From: CAYNFH01 sp964396385
Lineage (GTDB): Bacteria; Armatimonadota; Chthonomonadetes; Chthonomonadales; CAJBBX01
Assembly: GCA_964396385.1 (NCBI GenBank)
Contig: CAYNFH010000051.1
Coordinates: 1-29,526, forward strand
Direction of reading: 5' to 3'
DNA: 29,526 nucleotides
Shown in pieces: positions 7,079-14,130 of this stretch. The position numbers and the translations under genes are program-made. The notes beneath the pieces are model-generated. The model did not search any database, was not told the DNA's origin, and saw only the letters and a list, made by a program, of their open reading frames with translations. How positions within the stretch are numbered: the first letter of the stretch is position 1; every line of letters begins with the position of its first letter.

Positions 7079-7927
7079 TCAGCCCGAGCGAAGCGAGGGA
7101 TCTGCTTTGCTCTGGAGCCCGGTATCAGCGTCCACGCAGACAGGGCGGAACTCAGTCTCAATGGCCCCGTCCGGCGCTACCGTCAAAAGTGTCCAACCTT
7201 CGGGCTGGCGTCCCGCAGGCAGCCCGAAGGCGATAGGAGGCGCGCTGAAGAGCAGCGTCCCACCCAGCCGGTGGGTAAGGGGCCGGTGCAGATGGCCGGA
7301 CAGGAACGCCGCGACGCCCGCCCCGCGCAGCAGCTCCATGAGCCGCAGCCTCGGCGCCGGCTCCACGTTCCAGTAATCCGTGCCCGGCTCGTCCAGCGTC
7401 CGTTCGTAGAGCGGATAGTGGCACACTACCAGCGTGGGGGAGGTAGTCGTCCGGCCCAGCTCATGCTCCAGAAAGAGCCACTGGTCCTGCTCCCGTGCCA
7501 GCCCGCTCCCCAGCAGCGATCCATTTATCCCAATGATCCGCAGTCCCTCTATGAAGGTACAAAAGGAAGACGGGCCCAGCCGCCGCTCATATTCCAGTAC
7601 GCGCTCGTGGGTCACTACTCCATGCACGCCCGGGTGTGCCTTGTTTCCCACGTCATGGTTTCCAGGCACGTATAGAACGGGCACCCTCAGCAGCGCAATG
7701 CGCTCCTGGAGGTCCTCTATCTCCTCCGGTAGGCCCCCCTGAGTCAAGTCCCCCACAATCAGCGCCAGGTCCACACCCGCTCGGACAGTGTCCTCGACCG
7801 CGCGGTCGAACCGAGGGCCGTACAGGGGTTGATCCTCTACCGTGCCTCGAGTGGTATGCGGATCGGCCAGCAGGGCAATCCGCACGGCCCTGTGGGGAGG
7901 AAGATTCGGCTTGGGGGATGGAAGCAT
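7079..7927 (-). CDS. Calcineurin-like metallophosphoesterase (CpdA/class III PDE-like)
   Basis: A 282-aa dinuclear metallophosphoesterase. Motifs in order are D22-x-H24 (LLADPHTT), G59-D60 (IVGDLTQGG), G89-N-H-D92 (VPGNHDVG), the VVCHYPLY histidine and SGHLH near the C-terminus. The spacing fits the class III cyclic nucleotide phosphodiesterase/CpdA group. With an adenylate cyclase elsewhere in the window, cAMP is a possible substrate, but the family is broad. The last residues (K-A-D-P-S-L-R-S-G) are encoded by an interspersed repeat at 7080-7109, so the native C-terminus may have been replaced. GGAG lies about 11 nt before the ATG at 7927. Its start is only 31 nt from the divergent start of the next gene. 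Confidence 0.88.
   Translation of the reverse strand: MLPSPKPNLPPHRAVRIALLADPHTTRGTVEDQPLYGPRFDRAVEDTVRAGVDLALIVGDLTQGGLPEEIEDLQERIALLRVPVLYVPGNHDVGNKAHPGVHGVVTHERVLEYERRLGPSSFCTFIEGLRIIGINGSLLGSGLAREQDQWLFLEHELGRTTTSPTLVVCHYPLYERTLDEPGTDYWNVEPAPRLRLMELLRGAGVAAFLSGHLHRPLTHRLGGTLLFSAPPIAFGLPAGRQPEGWTLLTVAPDGAIETEFRPVCVDADTGLQSKADPSLRSG
7080..7109. repeat. Interspersed repeat 'CCCGAGCGAAGCGAGGGATC'
   Basis: CAGCCCGAGCGAAGCGAGGG followed by ATCTGC matches, from memory, a word found intergenically in many unrelated bacterial genomes. Here it supplies the stop codon and last codons of the phosphoesterase gene. I know of no defined function. Confidence 0.5.
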
Positions 7928-7958
7928 AAAGGATAACTCCAGGAAAGGAACCTGTCCT

Positions 7959-8777
7959 ATGGATATTCTGGTGTGCGGGACGGCCGCCGCGGAGGGTTGG
8001 CCGGCGGTCTTCTGCCGGTGCGAAGCGTGCCGGGCTGCCCGCGAGCTGGGCGGACGGAACGTACGGAGCCGCGCCGCCTACCACGTGAACCAGACCGTGC
8101 GCGTGGATTTCGGCCCGGACTCCAACCTCCACATGCAGAAGTACGGTCTGGATTATAGCCTGCTAACGCACCTTCTCGTCACCCACAGCCACGAGGACCA
8201 CTGGTACCCGCGGGAGCTGAGCAACCGACGCAAGGGATTCTCAAAGGTCCCGGAGACGCCGCTTCCTATATGGGGCAATGCCAAGGTGGAGGCCAAGTTC
8301 GAGGCCTTTCGGGAAGCTAGTTGGGAGGACCTCAACCTGCGCTTCCACCGTCTTAAACCGTGGACGCCCATCCCGCTCGCGGGGGATCTTTCCGCCACGC
8401 CCGTGCTGGCGGCCCACGACCGAAGTGAGGAGTGCGTCAACTACCTCTTCGAGGAGCGCGGGCGGAGCGCGCTGCTGGGTCACGACACCGGGTGGTATGA
8501 TGAGCCGACGTGGGAGTTCCTGAGCCAGCGGCCGCTCAACGTGGCGCTCATCGACTGTACTTACGGGTCGCTGGACAGCCAGAACGCCCACCTTGGGTGC
8601 GAGGCCGTGATTCGCGCTCGGGATGAGCTGGCTCGAAGGGGTGCGCTCGTGCCGGACGCCAGGGTTGTTGCGACGCACTTCTCGCACAACGGCGCATGGC
8701 TCCATGAGGACCTGGATCGGTTCTTCCAGCCGCATGGAATCCAGGTGGCGTACGACGGCATGACCTTGACAGCGTAG
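7959..8777 (+). CDS. PhnP-like MBL-fold metallo-hydrolase
   Basis: A 272-aa metallo-beta-lactamase-fold protein. The N-terminus carries a PhnP-type structural zinc motif C19-x-C21-x2-C24 (FCRCEACRAARELGG). The active-site motif is H76-S-H78-E-D80-H81 (VTHSHEDHW), followed by the later metal ligands in LGHDTGWY and THFSHNG. PhnP-type enzymes hydrolyse cyclic phosphodiesters, such as cyclic ribosyl phosphates in phosphonate breakdown. No C-P lyase genes are nearby, so the substrate here is open. AAAGGAA stands 8 nt before the ATG at 7959. The Kdo-hydroxylase-like gene follows 43 nt downstream on the same strand, separated by a GC-rich hairpin. Confidence 0.85.
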   Translation: MDILVCGTAAAEGWPAVFCRCEACRAARELGGRNVRSRAAYHVNQTVRVDFGPDSNLHMQKYGLDYSLLTHLLVTHSHEDHWYPRELSNRRKGFSKVPETPLPIWGNAKVEAKFEAFREASWEDLNLRFHRLKPWTPIPLAGDLSATPVLAAHDRSEECVNYLFEERGRSALLGHDTGWYDEPTWEFLSQRPLNVALIDCTYGSLDSQNAHLGCEAVIRARDELARRGALVPDARVVATHFSHNGAWLHEDLDRFFQPHGIQVAYDGMTLTA

Positions 8778-8781
8778 TAAT

Positions 8782-8799
8782 CCGGCGGTCCACCGCCGG
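8782..8799 (+). repeat. GC-rich hairpin between the PhnP-like and Kdo-hydroxylase-like genes
   Basis: CCGGCGGT (8782-8789) and ACCGCCGG (8792-8799) form an 8-bp stem with a 2-nt spacer. It ends 4 nt before the AAGGAG ribosome site of the downstream gene. It could protect mRNA ends or attenuate the downstream gene; it has no T-tract. Confidence 0.5.
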
Positions 8800-8820
8800 C
8801 TTGAAGGAGACGTGACGGGC

Positions 8821-9768
8821 ATGGAAGCTGTATACATCGACCCGGAGAAAGCTGGGGAGCCGGCCTATGGCGAGGAGATGTGCCGGCGCCTGGAAGAGGG
8901 TGACATTCTCATATTACGCGATACGCCTTTCGCGCCGTCGTCGGAGGCCGCGGAGTTCCTGCGCTCGCAGCGGCAGACCGCCGGCCGCGCGCACAAGAAC
9001 ATCTCGTATAAGCCAAACCGGGAGGCGGTCTCCGGCGTCGCGACCTCCAACGCGGAGGACTCGGGCCGCGTCAAGTATATCCTGGCGGCATACTCTGTGG
9101 GGGCCCTTGAGTTCCTTCGCGCTCTCCTTCCCCGCTACGCGGCGTGGTGGCAGGTGGACTACGCAAGTTTTCGGCCCTTCGAGGAGCAGGGGCGGGATCT
9201 GCCGCTCAGCCGGCGGAACGACCTGATGCACGTGGATGCCTTTCCCACCCGCCCCACGCACGGCGGCCGGATCCTGCGCCTCTTCACGAACCTGCATCCC
9301 ACGCAACCGCGCGTATGGGCCACTGCCTCGCCGTTTGAGGAGCTCGCCGCCGGTTATGCGGTCGACGCGGGGCTGCTGCGCGTCTCCGCAGCCGGGGCGG
9401 ACCTTCGGCGCAAGGGCCGCAAGCTGGCGCGGTTGGTGGGCGTGAATGTGCCGGACCGCTCGCCGTATGACGAGTTCATGCTCCAGTTCCACGATTACCT
9501 CAAGAGCCGTACGGACTTCCAGCGCGAGGGGGTTCGGGACGAGACGCCGTTCCCGCCCGGCGCGAGCTGGATCAGTTTCACGGACCACATCGCCCACGCC
9601 GCCCGCTCCGGCCAATACGCCCTGGAGCAGACCTGCATCGTGCCGTTCAGCGCCATGCTGCTGCCGGAGCGCGCGCCCCTGAGCATCCTGGAACGCATCG
9701 CCCAGCGCCCGCTGGTGGAGCGGCCAGTGGCAAGCGCGGCCGGTGGCGCCTCTCAGAAGGTAGGGTGA
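8821..9768 (+). CDS. kdoO: Kdo hydroxylase-like Fe(II)/2-oxoglutarate oxygenase (KdoO family)
   Basis: A 315-aa protein that I assign to the Kdo_hydroxy family (KdoO), which adds the C3 hydroxyl that turns Kdo into Ko in LPS inner core. Visible features are the N-terminal LEEGDILILRDTPF strand, KNISYKPNR, and the iron-binding H137-x-D139 in MHVDAFPTRPTHGGRILRLF. The FTNLHPTQPRVW segment follows, and the distal histidine is probably H259 in TDHIAHAARSGQYALEQT. The ATG at 8821 has AAGGAG 11 nt upstream; the GTG at 8812 is too close to it. The neighbour across a 31-bp hairpin is an LPS-type glycosyltransferase, which supports a role in LPS. The assignment rests on recalled family motifs, so a related oxygenase is possible. 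Confidence 0.75.
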   Translation: MEAVYIDPEKAGEPAYGEEMCRRLEEGDILILRDTPFAPSSEAAEFLRSQRQTAGRAHKNISYKPNREAVSGVATSNAEDSGRVKYILAAYSVGALEFLRALLPRYAAWWQVDYASFRPFEEQGRDLPLSRRNDLMHVDAFPTRPTHGGRILRLFTNLHPTQPRVWATASPFEELAAGYAVDAGLLRVSAAGADLRRKGRKLARLVGVNVPDRSPYDEFMLQFHDYLKSRTDFQREGVRDETPFPPGASWISFTDHIAHAARSGQYALEQTCIVPFSAMLLPERAPLSILERIAQRPLVERPVASAAGGASQKVG

Positions 9769-9778
9769 ATCACCGACG

Positions 9779-9843
9779 CATCACGGCCGCCGGGCTCTCG
9801 CACCGGGCTGGAAGCCCGGTGCGAGAGCCCGGCGGCCGTGATG
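9779..9843. terminator. Perfect 31-bp inverted repeat between convergent genes
   Basis: The arms 9779-9809 and 9813-9843 are perfect reverse complements with a 3-nt loop (GGA); the inner part is CGCACCGGGCT / AGCCCGGTGCG. It lies between the convergent stops of the Kdo-hydroxylase-like gene (9768) and the GT9 gene (9892). It would form an extremely stable bidirectional hairpin, but there is no T-tract, so it may be a repeat element rather than a normal terminator. Confidence 0.7.
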
Positions 9844-9848
9844 AACCT

Positions 9849-9877
9849 AATAGCACCGGGGTTTCAGCCCGGTGCGG
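9849..9877. repeat. 'AATAGCACCGGGGTTTCAGC' hairpin repeat, copy 1
   Basis: GCACCGGG (9853-9860) and CCCGGTGC (9868-9875) pair around a 7-nt loop. A nearly identical direct copy lies at 11042-11069, so the pair brackets the GT9 gene. The stem word is also the inner part of the 31-bp hairpin next to it. Confidence 0.75.
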
Positions 9878-9891
9878 CGTTCTGCCAGAAG

Positions 9892-10998
9892 TTACGGCTT
9901 GGCCTTCCGCTCCTCCAGCGCGCCGTGAACGGCCGACAGGACCTCCTCCACCGTCACGGCGTTCAGGCACCTGGGCGGCGGCGCGAAACACTTCTGCTTC
10001 CGGTTGATGGGCGTGCTGTCATGGAATCTGCGGCAGGGCTCCGCGCAGCACTCGCGGTGGCTGATCGCGAACCGCTCCCATCCGTACGGCGCGAACTTGC
10101 GCGGGTCGGACCGGCCGAAGAAGCAGATCGTAGGTACGCCCAGCGCGGCGGCGACGTGCGCCGAGCCCGTATCGCCGCTCACGTGTACCGCCGCCAGCCT
10201 GATAACCGCGGCAAGCTGCTTCAGGTCCGTCCTGCCTACCAGTGAGGCAGGAGCCGGCTCGGCGCTGCGGAGGATTACATGTGTGAGCTCTAGGTCCGCA
10301 TTGGAGCCGACCAGGACCACCGGTAAGCCTTCACGGCGGCCCAACGCTTCCACAAGCGCGCTGGTACGGTCCGGCGGCCAGCCCTTATGGCCCCATCCCC
10401 CTGCGGAAGGGTTCACCACGGCGAATGGCGCTTCCGGATCCACACCCGCCGCGCGTAGCATTTCCCGGGAGGCCGCATCCGCCTCCTCCGGGATGTGGAG
10501 CGGGAACTTCACCTCATTAACCGGCGCGCCGAGGAAGCGGGCCACGTCCAGGTACTGCTCCACCGCCAGCAGACTCTCGGGGCGGCGGGGTACCCTCCGC
10601 TCCAGCAGCGGCGCGATCTCCTGGAGCCAGTCGTAGCCGTACCGGTACTTCGCGCCAGAGGCCCACGCCACCAGGGCGCTCTTGCTCAGGCCCTGGAGGT
10701 CCAGCGCCATGTCGAACCCGCGGGCGCGGAGGTCCCGTGAGAGCGCCCGGAACCGCCGAAACGCCTGAGGCGAGAAGCGGTTGATCCGCCACTCCGCCGG
10801 GAGCACGATCACCTCCTTGAGGTAGGGATTCCCGGTCACCATGGGCGCAGACATCGGCTCCACAATCCAGGTGAGCTCCAGGTGCGGGAAGGCGTCTCCC
10901 AGCGCGGCGCTGACCGGCAGCGCGTGCACCAGGTCGCCGATGGCGCTGAGCTTCACGATGAGCACGCGGCGAATGGTCTTCATGTCCGGGGGCATCAT
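9892..10998 (-). CDS. Glycosyltransferase family 9 (LPS heptosyltransferase-like)
   Basis: A 368-aa GT-B enzyme. The N-terminus reads VLIVKLSAIGDLVHALP, which is the GT9 'll.r.galGDvv...P' motif. The C-terminal half has VNPSAGGWGHKGW and the nucleotide-sugar site G275-D276-T277-G-S-A-H (SGDTGSAHVAAALGVPTICFFG), ending in an EECC-type Cys cluster common in WaaC/WaaF/RfaF relatives. GT9 enzymes add heptose (or a related sugar) from the ADP form to LPS core. The ATG at 10998 follows TACAAT by 7 nt without a Shine-Dalgarno, suggesting a leaderless start; ATG at 10983 is the alternative. The acceptor and exact donor cannot be read from sequence. Confidence 0.88.
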   Translation of the reverse strand: MMPPDMKTIRRVLIVKLSAIGDLVHALPVSAALGDAFPHLELTWIVEPMSAPMVTGNPYLKEVIVLPAEWRINRFSPQAFRRFRALSRDLRARGFDMALDLQGLSKSALVAWASGAKYRYGYDWLQEIAPLLERRVPRRPESLLAVEQYLDVARFLGAPVNEVKFPLHIPEEADAASREMLRAAGVDPEAPFAVVNPSAGGWGHKGWPPDRTSALVEALGRREGLPVVLVGSNADLELTHVILRSAEPAPASLVGRTDLKQLAAVIRLAAVHVSGDTGSAHVAAALGVPTICFFGRSDPRKFAPYGWERFAISHRECCAEPCRRFHDSTPINRKQKCFAPPPRCLNAVTVEEVLSAVHGALEERKAKP

Positions 10999-11005
10999 GC
11001 CGTAG

Positions 11006-11011
11006 ATTGTA
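11006..11011 (-). promoter_or_regulatory. -10 box of a probable leaderless GT9 promoter
   Basis: TACAAT on the minus strand ends 7 nt before the ATG at 10998, the same geometry as at hemW and cbiX. There is no Shine-Dalgarno and no clear -35. Confidence 0.45.
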
Positions 11012-11041
11012 GCGCGTGCTCCAGCCCAAAGGTTTTCCTGC

Positions 11042-11069
11042 AATAGCACCGGGGTTCAGCCCGGTGCGG
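11042..11069. repeat. 'AATAGCACCGGGGTTCAGCC' hairpin repeat, copy 2
   Basis: GCACCGGG (11046-11053) and CCCGGTGC (11060-11067) pair around GTTCAG. This copy differs from the one at 9849-9877 by a single missing T in the loop and has the same orientation. Confidence 0.75.
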
Positions 11070-11083
11070 TGCTGGATACGTGA

Positions 11084-11089
11084 TATGAT
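11084..11089 (+). promoter_or_regulatory. Possible -10 box of the PhyH-family gene
   Basis: TATGAT lies about 40 nt before the start codon at 11129, with the Shine-Dalgarno in between. No good -35 is present; that position falls at the edge of the hairpin repeat. Confidence 0.3.
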
Positions 11090-11128
11090 GAATCCGAGGG
11101 CTCTGGAAGGCGCGGAGGAGGAGAGGCG

Positions 11129-11905
11129 ATGCTGAGCAACAAGCAGGTGGAGCAGTACCACGACCACGGCTACGTGATCGTTCCCGGATTCCTAAACCAC
11201 GAGGAGACCGAGCTCCTGGCGCGGGTCGCGAAGCGGGACGGCGAGCTGGCGGCCGGGATGAAGCTGCGGAAGGACGCGCAGGGCGGCACGGCCCAGCTTG
11301 CCCTGGACAATGACCTGCACGACGATATCTACAGCGCCATCACACGCTCCGAGCGGCTGGTGCGCTCCATGGAGGCGCTCCTCGGTGGCGGGGTGTACCA
11401 CTACCACCACAAGGTATCCGCCAAGAAACCGTATGAGGGCGGCGCGTGGGAGTGGCACCAGGACTACGGCTACTGGTACAACAACGGCTGCCTCTTCCCG
11501 CTGATGTCAAGCTGCTACATCGCCATCGACGCGGCCACGCGGGAGAACGGGTGCATGCAGCTCATCGCCGGCTCCCACCACATGGGACGAGTGGACCACG
11601 GCAAGACCGGCGACCAGACCGGCGCGGATCTGGAGCGCGTGGAGCAGGCGCTGAAGCGGCTGGAGCTTGTATACGCGGAGATGGCGCCCGGCGACGCGCT
11701 CTACTTCCACTGTAACACGCTGCATCGCTCCGACCAGAACCGCTCGCCTGATCCCCGCTGGGGACTCATCTGCTGCTACAACGCGGCCCGCAACGACCCG
11801 TACCGCCCCGGCCCGCACCCCAACTACACGCCCCTGGAGGTCTGGCCGGACGCCGCCATCCTGGAGGTCGGCCTCCGCCAGCTCGAGCGGCTAGTCGCAG
11901 TCTAG
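11129..11905 (+). CDS. Phytanoyl-CoA dioxygenase (PhyH) family oxygenase
   Basis: A 258-aa Fe(II)/2-oxoglutarate oxygenase. It opens with 'Q.e.y...GYviVPGFL' (VEQYHDHGYVIVPGFL), then the iron site H110-Q-D112 in EWHQDYGYW, the CMQLIAGSH loop and the distal H199 in NTLHRSDQNRS. PRWGLICCYNAARNDP follows and holds the 2-oxoglutarate-binding Arg. This is the general PhyH layout. Bacterial members hydroxylate very diverse small molecules, so the substrate is unknown. A strong GGAGGAGGAG Shine-Dalgarno precedes the ATG. It is separated from the divergent GT9 gene by a hairpin repeat and a possible TATGAT box. Confidence 0.88.
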   Translation: MLSNKQVEQYHDHGYVIVPGFLNHEETELLARVAKRDGELAAGMKLRKDAQGGTAQLALDNDLHDDIYSAITRSERLVRSMEALLGGGVYHYHHKVSAKKPYEGGAWEWHQDYGYWYNNGCLFPLMSSCYIAIDAATRENGCMQLIAGSHHMGRVDHGKTGDQTGADLERVEQALKRLELVYAEMAPGDALYFHCNTLHRSDQNRSPDPRWGLICCYNAARNDPYRPGPHPNYTPLEVWPDAAILEVGLRQLERLVAV

Positions 11906-11913
11906 CCTTGGAG

Positions 11914-12005
11914 TGCGGCGGCTTGGCGCCGCCATCAGGAATCTGCCCGCGACGGCGGGCAGTCGGCGCGAAGCGCCCCCATCGGCAGGGATTCTGCCTG
12001 CAGTA
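11914..12005. repeat. Cluster of four short GC-rich hairpins
   Basis: Four successive inverted repeats fill the gap between the convergent PhyH and GGT-family genes: GGCGGC/GCCGCC; CTGCCCGC (11943-11950)/GCGGGCAG (11955-11962); GGCGC/GCGCC around GAA; and GGCAG/CTGCC around GGATT. GAATC or GATTC occurs at two of the joints. The array could act as a bidirectional terminator and also looks like a composite repeat. Confidence 0.55.
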
Positions 12006-12018
12006 ATCTCGGCTGCCG

Positions 12019-13668
12019 CTAATACCCTACGGCAGCCCCATCCTTGCGGCGCTCGGAGGCGCCGTGGAGCATGTTGGTGTCTGGGTCGATCTGGATAGCC
12101 TGGTAGCCGCCGCCGTTCACGGGCACGGTCTCCACATGATGCCCGCGGCGGCGCAGGTCCTCCAGCAGCTCCTGCGGGAAGCCGTCTTCCGCCTGGACCG
12201 TGCCGCCGCCCGCGGCCATGGGCCGGCCGGTGGGCGTTGCGGAGCCGACATGCTCCATTCGGAGCATCTCGCCCGCCTCCTGCAGGTTCATACCAAAGTC
12301 GAGCAGGTTCACCAGGATCTGCACGTGGCCCTGGGGTTGCATGTCCCCGCCCATCACTCCGAAGACCAGCCACGGCTTACCCTCGCGCGTGACCATGGCG
12401 GGGATGATGGTGTGGAACGGCCGGCGGTGCGGCTCCAGGCGGTTCCGGTGGTTGGGATCCAGCGCGAAGAGCGCGCCGCGGTTCTGGAGCGCGAATCCCA
12501 GGTCGCCCGCAACCAGCCCGGAGCCGAAGCCGTTATAGTTGCTCTGAATGAGAGAGACGCAGTTCCGGTCCTTGTCCACCGTGCAGAGATAGATGGTGTC
12601 GCTCCGGCCCAGGCGCGGGTCGCCCGCATCCACGTGGGTCATCGCTCTATCCATGGAGATGCGCTTGCGCCGGGTCTCGGCGTAGGACTTGGATACGAGT
12701 TCCGCCACCGGAACCTGGGCGAAGTCGGGGTCGGTATAGTACCTGGCGCGATCGGCGTAGGCCAGCTTCTTGGCCTCCAGGAAGAGATGCCAGTAGTCTG
12801 CGGAGCGGGGGCCGAGGCCGCGCAGGTCGTAGCCCTCCAGCAGGTTGAGCATCTCCAGGGCCGCGATACCCTGTCCAGGCGGCGGGATCTCCCACACCTC
12901 GTACCCCCGATAGGTGGCGCTGACCGGGTCCACCCATGTCGGGCTGTCGTCCTCGAAGTCTCGCAATGAAAGAAGGCCGCCGTGGCTCTCGGAGTAGGCG
13001 ACCGCCTCATGCGCGATACGGCCCCGATAGAAGCCGTCCCGGCCGTGCTCGGCGATCTCTCGATAGGTGCGGGCGAGCTGCGGGTTCCGGAAGACGTCGC
13101 CCGGTCTGGGCGCATGGCCAGCGGGCAGGTAAGTCCGTGCGAAGTCGGCGTCGTGCCCAAAGCGCGTGGCCCCGGCCTTCCAGTAGCCGGCAATCACGGG
13201 CGAGACCGGAAATCCCTCTTCGGCGTAGCGGATGGAGGGTTCCAGGAGCTCTGAGAAGTGCCTGGTGCCAAAGCGCGCCCTTAGCGCCTCCCATCCTCCC
13301 ACGCAGCCGGGTACGGACCAGCTCAGCGGTCCCGAGGTCGGTATCTCGTGGAAACCTTTGCCATGGTACAGGTCGATGGTCGCGGCGTAGGGCGACCGGC
13401 CGCTGGCGTTGAGGCCGTACAGCTTGCGGCTATTCGCGTCCCACACGATGGCGTAGAGGTCACCGCCAACCCCGCAGGACATCGGCTCCATCAGCCCGAT
13501 GGCGGCGTTGGTGGCGATGGCGGCGTCGATGGCGTTTCCGCCCTGGCGGAGGACCTCAAGCCCCACCTGGGCGGCGAGCGGCTGGCTGGTAGCCACCATG
13601 CCGTGGGGCGCCATGACGGCCGAGCGGCCGGCGCGATTAGCGGGGTAGAGTGGTTGGTGGGAGGTCAT
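12019..13668 (-). CDS. ggt: Gamma-glutamyltransferase family protein (Ntn hydrolase), no signal peptide
   Basis: A 549-aa member of the gamma-glutamyltranspeptidase family. Features are the N-terminal 'GMVAtSqPLAaqvGleVLrqGGNAiDAAiA' signature, PMSCGVGGDLYAIV, and the processing/catalytic Thr358 in GRSDTIYLCTVDKD. It continues with NYNGFGSGLVAGDLGF, then GGDMQPQGHVQIL near the C-terminus. Such proteins self-cleave before the Thr to give two subunits and hydrolyse or transfer gamma-glutamyl or acyl groups. No signal peptide is visible, so a cytoplasmic acylase or GGT-like hydrolase is likelier than the periplasmic glutathione enzyme. Its AAGGAG ribosome site is inside a small hairpin (13673-13687). 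Confidence 0.87.
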   Translation of the reverse strand: MTSHQPLYPANRAGRSAVMAPHGMVATSQPLAAQVGLEVLRQGGNAIDAAIATNAAIGLMEPMSCGVGGDLYAIVWDANSRKLYGLNASGRSPYAATIDLYHGKGFHEIPTSGPLSWSVPGCVGGWEALRARFGTRHFSELLEPSIRYAEEGFPVSPVIAGYWKAGATRFGHDADFARTYLPAGHAPRPGDVFRNPQLARTYREIAEHGRDGFYRGRIAHEAVAYSESHGGLLSLRDFEDDSPTWVDPVSATYRGYEVWEIPPPGQGIAALEMLNLLEGYDLRGLGPRSADYWHLFLEAKKLAYADRARYYTDPDFAQVPVAELVSKSYAETRRKRISMDRAMTHVDAGDPRLGRSDTIYLCTVDKDRNCVSLIQSNYNGFGSGLVAGDLGFALQNRGALFALDPNHRNRLEPHRRPFHTIIPAMVTREGKPWLVFGVMGGDMQPQGHVQILVNLLDFGMNLQEAGEMLRMEHVGSATPTGRPMAAGGGTVQAEDGFPQELLEDLRRRGHHVETVPVNGGGYQAIQIDPDTNMLHGASERRKDGAAVGY

Positions 13669-13672
13669 AGGT

Positions 13673-13687
13673 CACTCCTTCGGAGTG
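13673..13687 (-). promoter_or_regulatory. Hairpin sequestering the Shine-Dalgarno of the GGT-family gene
   Basis: CACTCC (13673-13678) and GGAGTG (13682-13687) are perfect 6-nt inverted repeats around TTC. On the minus strand the AAGGAG ribosome site is within this stem-loop, 6 nt before the ATG. Folding would reduce ribosome access. Confidence 0.4.
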
Positions 13688-13688
13688 G

Positions 13689-13720
13689 GCGTTCAGGTGC
13701 TCAGGTGTTCAGGTGTTCAG
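13689..13720. repeat. 8-bp-word tandem repeat element B2
   Basis: Four consecutive 8-nt words (GCGTTCAG, GTGCTCAG, GTGTTCAG, GTGTTCAG) belong to the same word family as element B1 but without the inverted arm. The last word runs into GAGAGG, which is the Shine-Dalgarno of the HIT gene. Confidence 0.75.
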
Positions 13721-13732
13721 GAGAGGACAGTT

Positions 13733-14074
13733 ATGGCTCAGGACTGCATCTTTTGTAAGATTGGAGCGGGCGAGATACCCGTCAAGTCGGTCTACGAGGA
13801 CGAGGAGTTCCTCGCCTTCAGAGATCAAAACCCGCAGGCGCCGGTGCACGTATTGCTAATACCACGCGCGCACTACGATACCCTGGTGGACGTGACCGAC
13901 CCGGCACTGCTCGGGCGCGCGATGGCCGCGGTCAACGATGTAGCGCGCCGGCTGAATATCCACGAAGATGGATTCCGGGTCGTGGTCAACTGCCGTGATA
14001 ACGGTGGCCAGACGGTCTACCACCTACACTTCCACGTCCTCGGCGGCCGGTTCCTTCAGTGGCCGCCGGGGTAG
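13733..14074 (+). CDS. HIT family protein (HinT-like nucleotide hydrolase)
   Basis: A 113-aa histidine-triad protein of the HinT (PKCI) branch. It has the N-terminal C5-x2-C8 (DCIFCKI), the 'GeIP.k.vYeDe..laF.D..PqAPvHvLviPr.H' core and the catalytic triad H97-x-H99-x-H101 (YHLHFHVLGG), ending in W-P-P-G as in HinT. Such enzymes hydrolyse adenosine 5'-phosphoramidates. The ATG at 13733 has AGGAGAGG 7-9 nt upstream, contributed by the repeat B2. The divergent GGT-family gene starts 65 nt away. A downstream secreted-protein gene follows after 56 nt on the same strand. Confidence 0.93.
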   Translation: MAQDCIFCKIGAGEIPVKSVYEDEEFLAFRDQNPQAPVHVLLIPRAHYDTLVDVTDPALLGRAMAAVNDVARRLNIHEDGFRVVVNCRDNGGQTVYHLHFHVLGGRFLQWPPG

Positions 14075-14080
14075 GATGAA

Positions 14081-14120
14081 ACCGCGAATTGGCACGAATG
14101 GGCACGAATGGCCCGGAATG
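14081..14120. repeat. 10-bp-word tandem repeat element J
   Basis: Four exact-length 10-nt words follow one another: ACCGCGAATT, GGCACGAATG, GGCACGAATG, GCCCGGAATG. They are followed by GGGGAAGGCG and the ATG of the next gene at 14131. The word GGCACGAATG resembles a 'GGCACGAATGG' type repeat that I recall from many environmental genomes. Confidence 0.7.
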
Positions 14121-14130
14121 GGGGAAGGCG

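Noticed and set aside
8767..8772. TTGACA at the 3' end of the PhnP-like gene as a promoter for the Kdo-hydroxylase-like gene
   Set aside because: At 16-18 nt downstream there is only the GC-rich hairpin and no -10-like sequence.
11129..11905. Specific assignment of the PhyH protein as ectoine hydroxylase
   Set aside because: Only the general iron-site motifs are visible; there are no ectoine genes nearby, and the family is too diverse for a substrate call.
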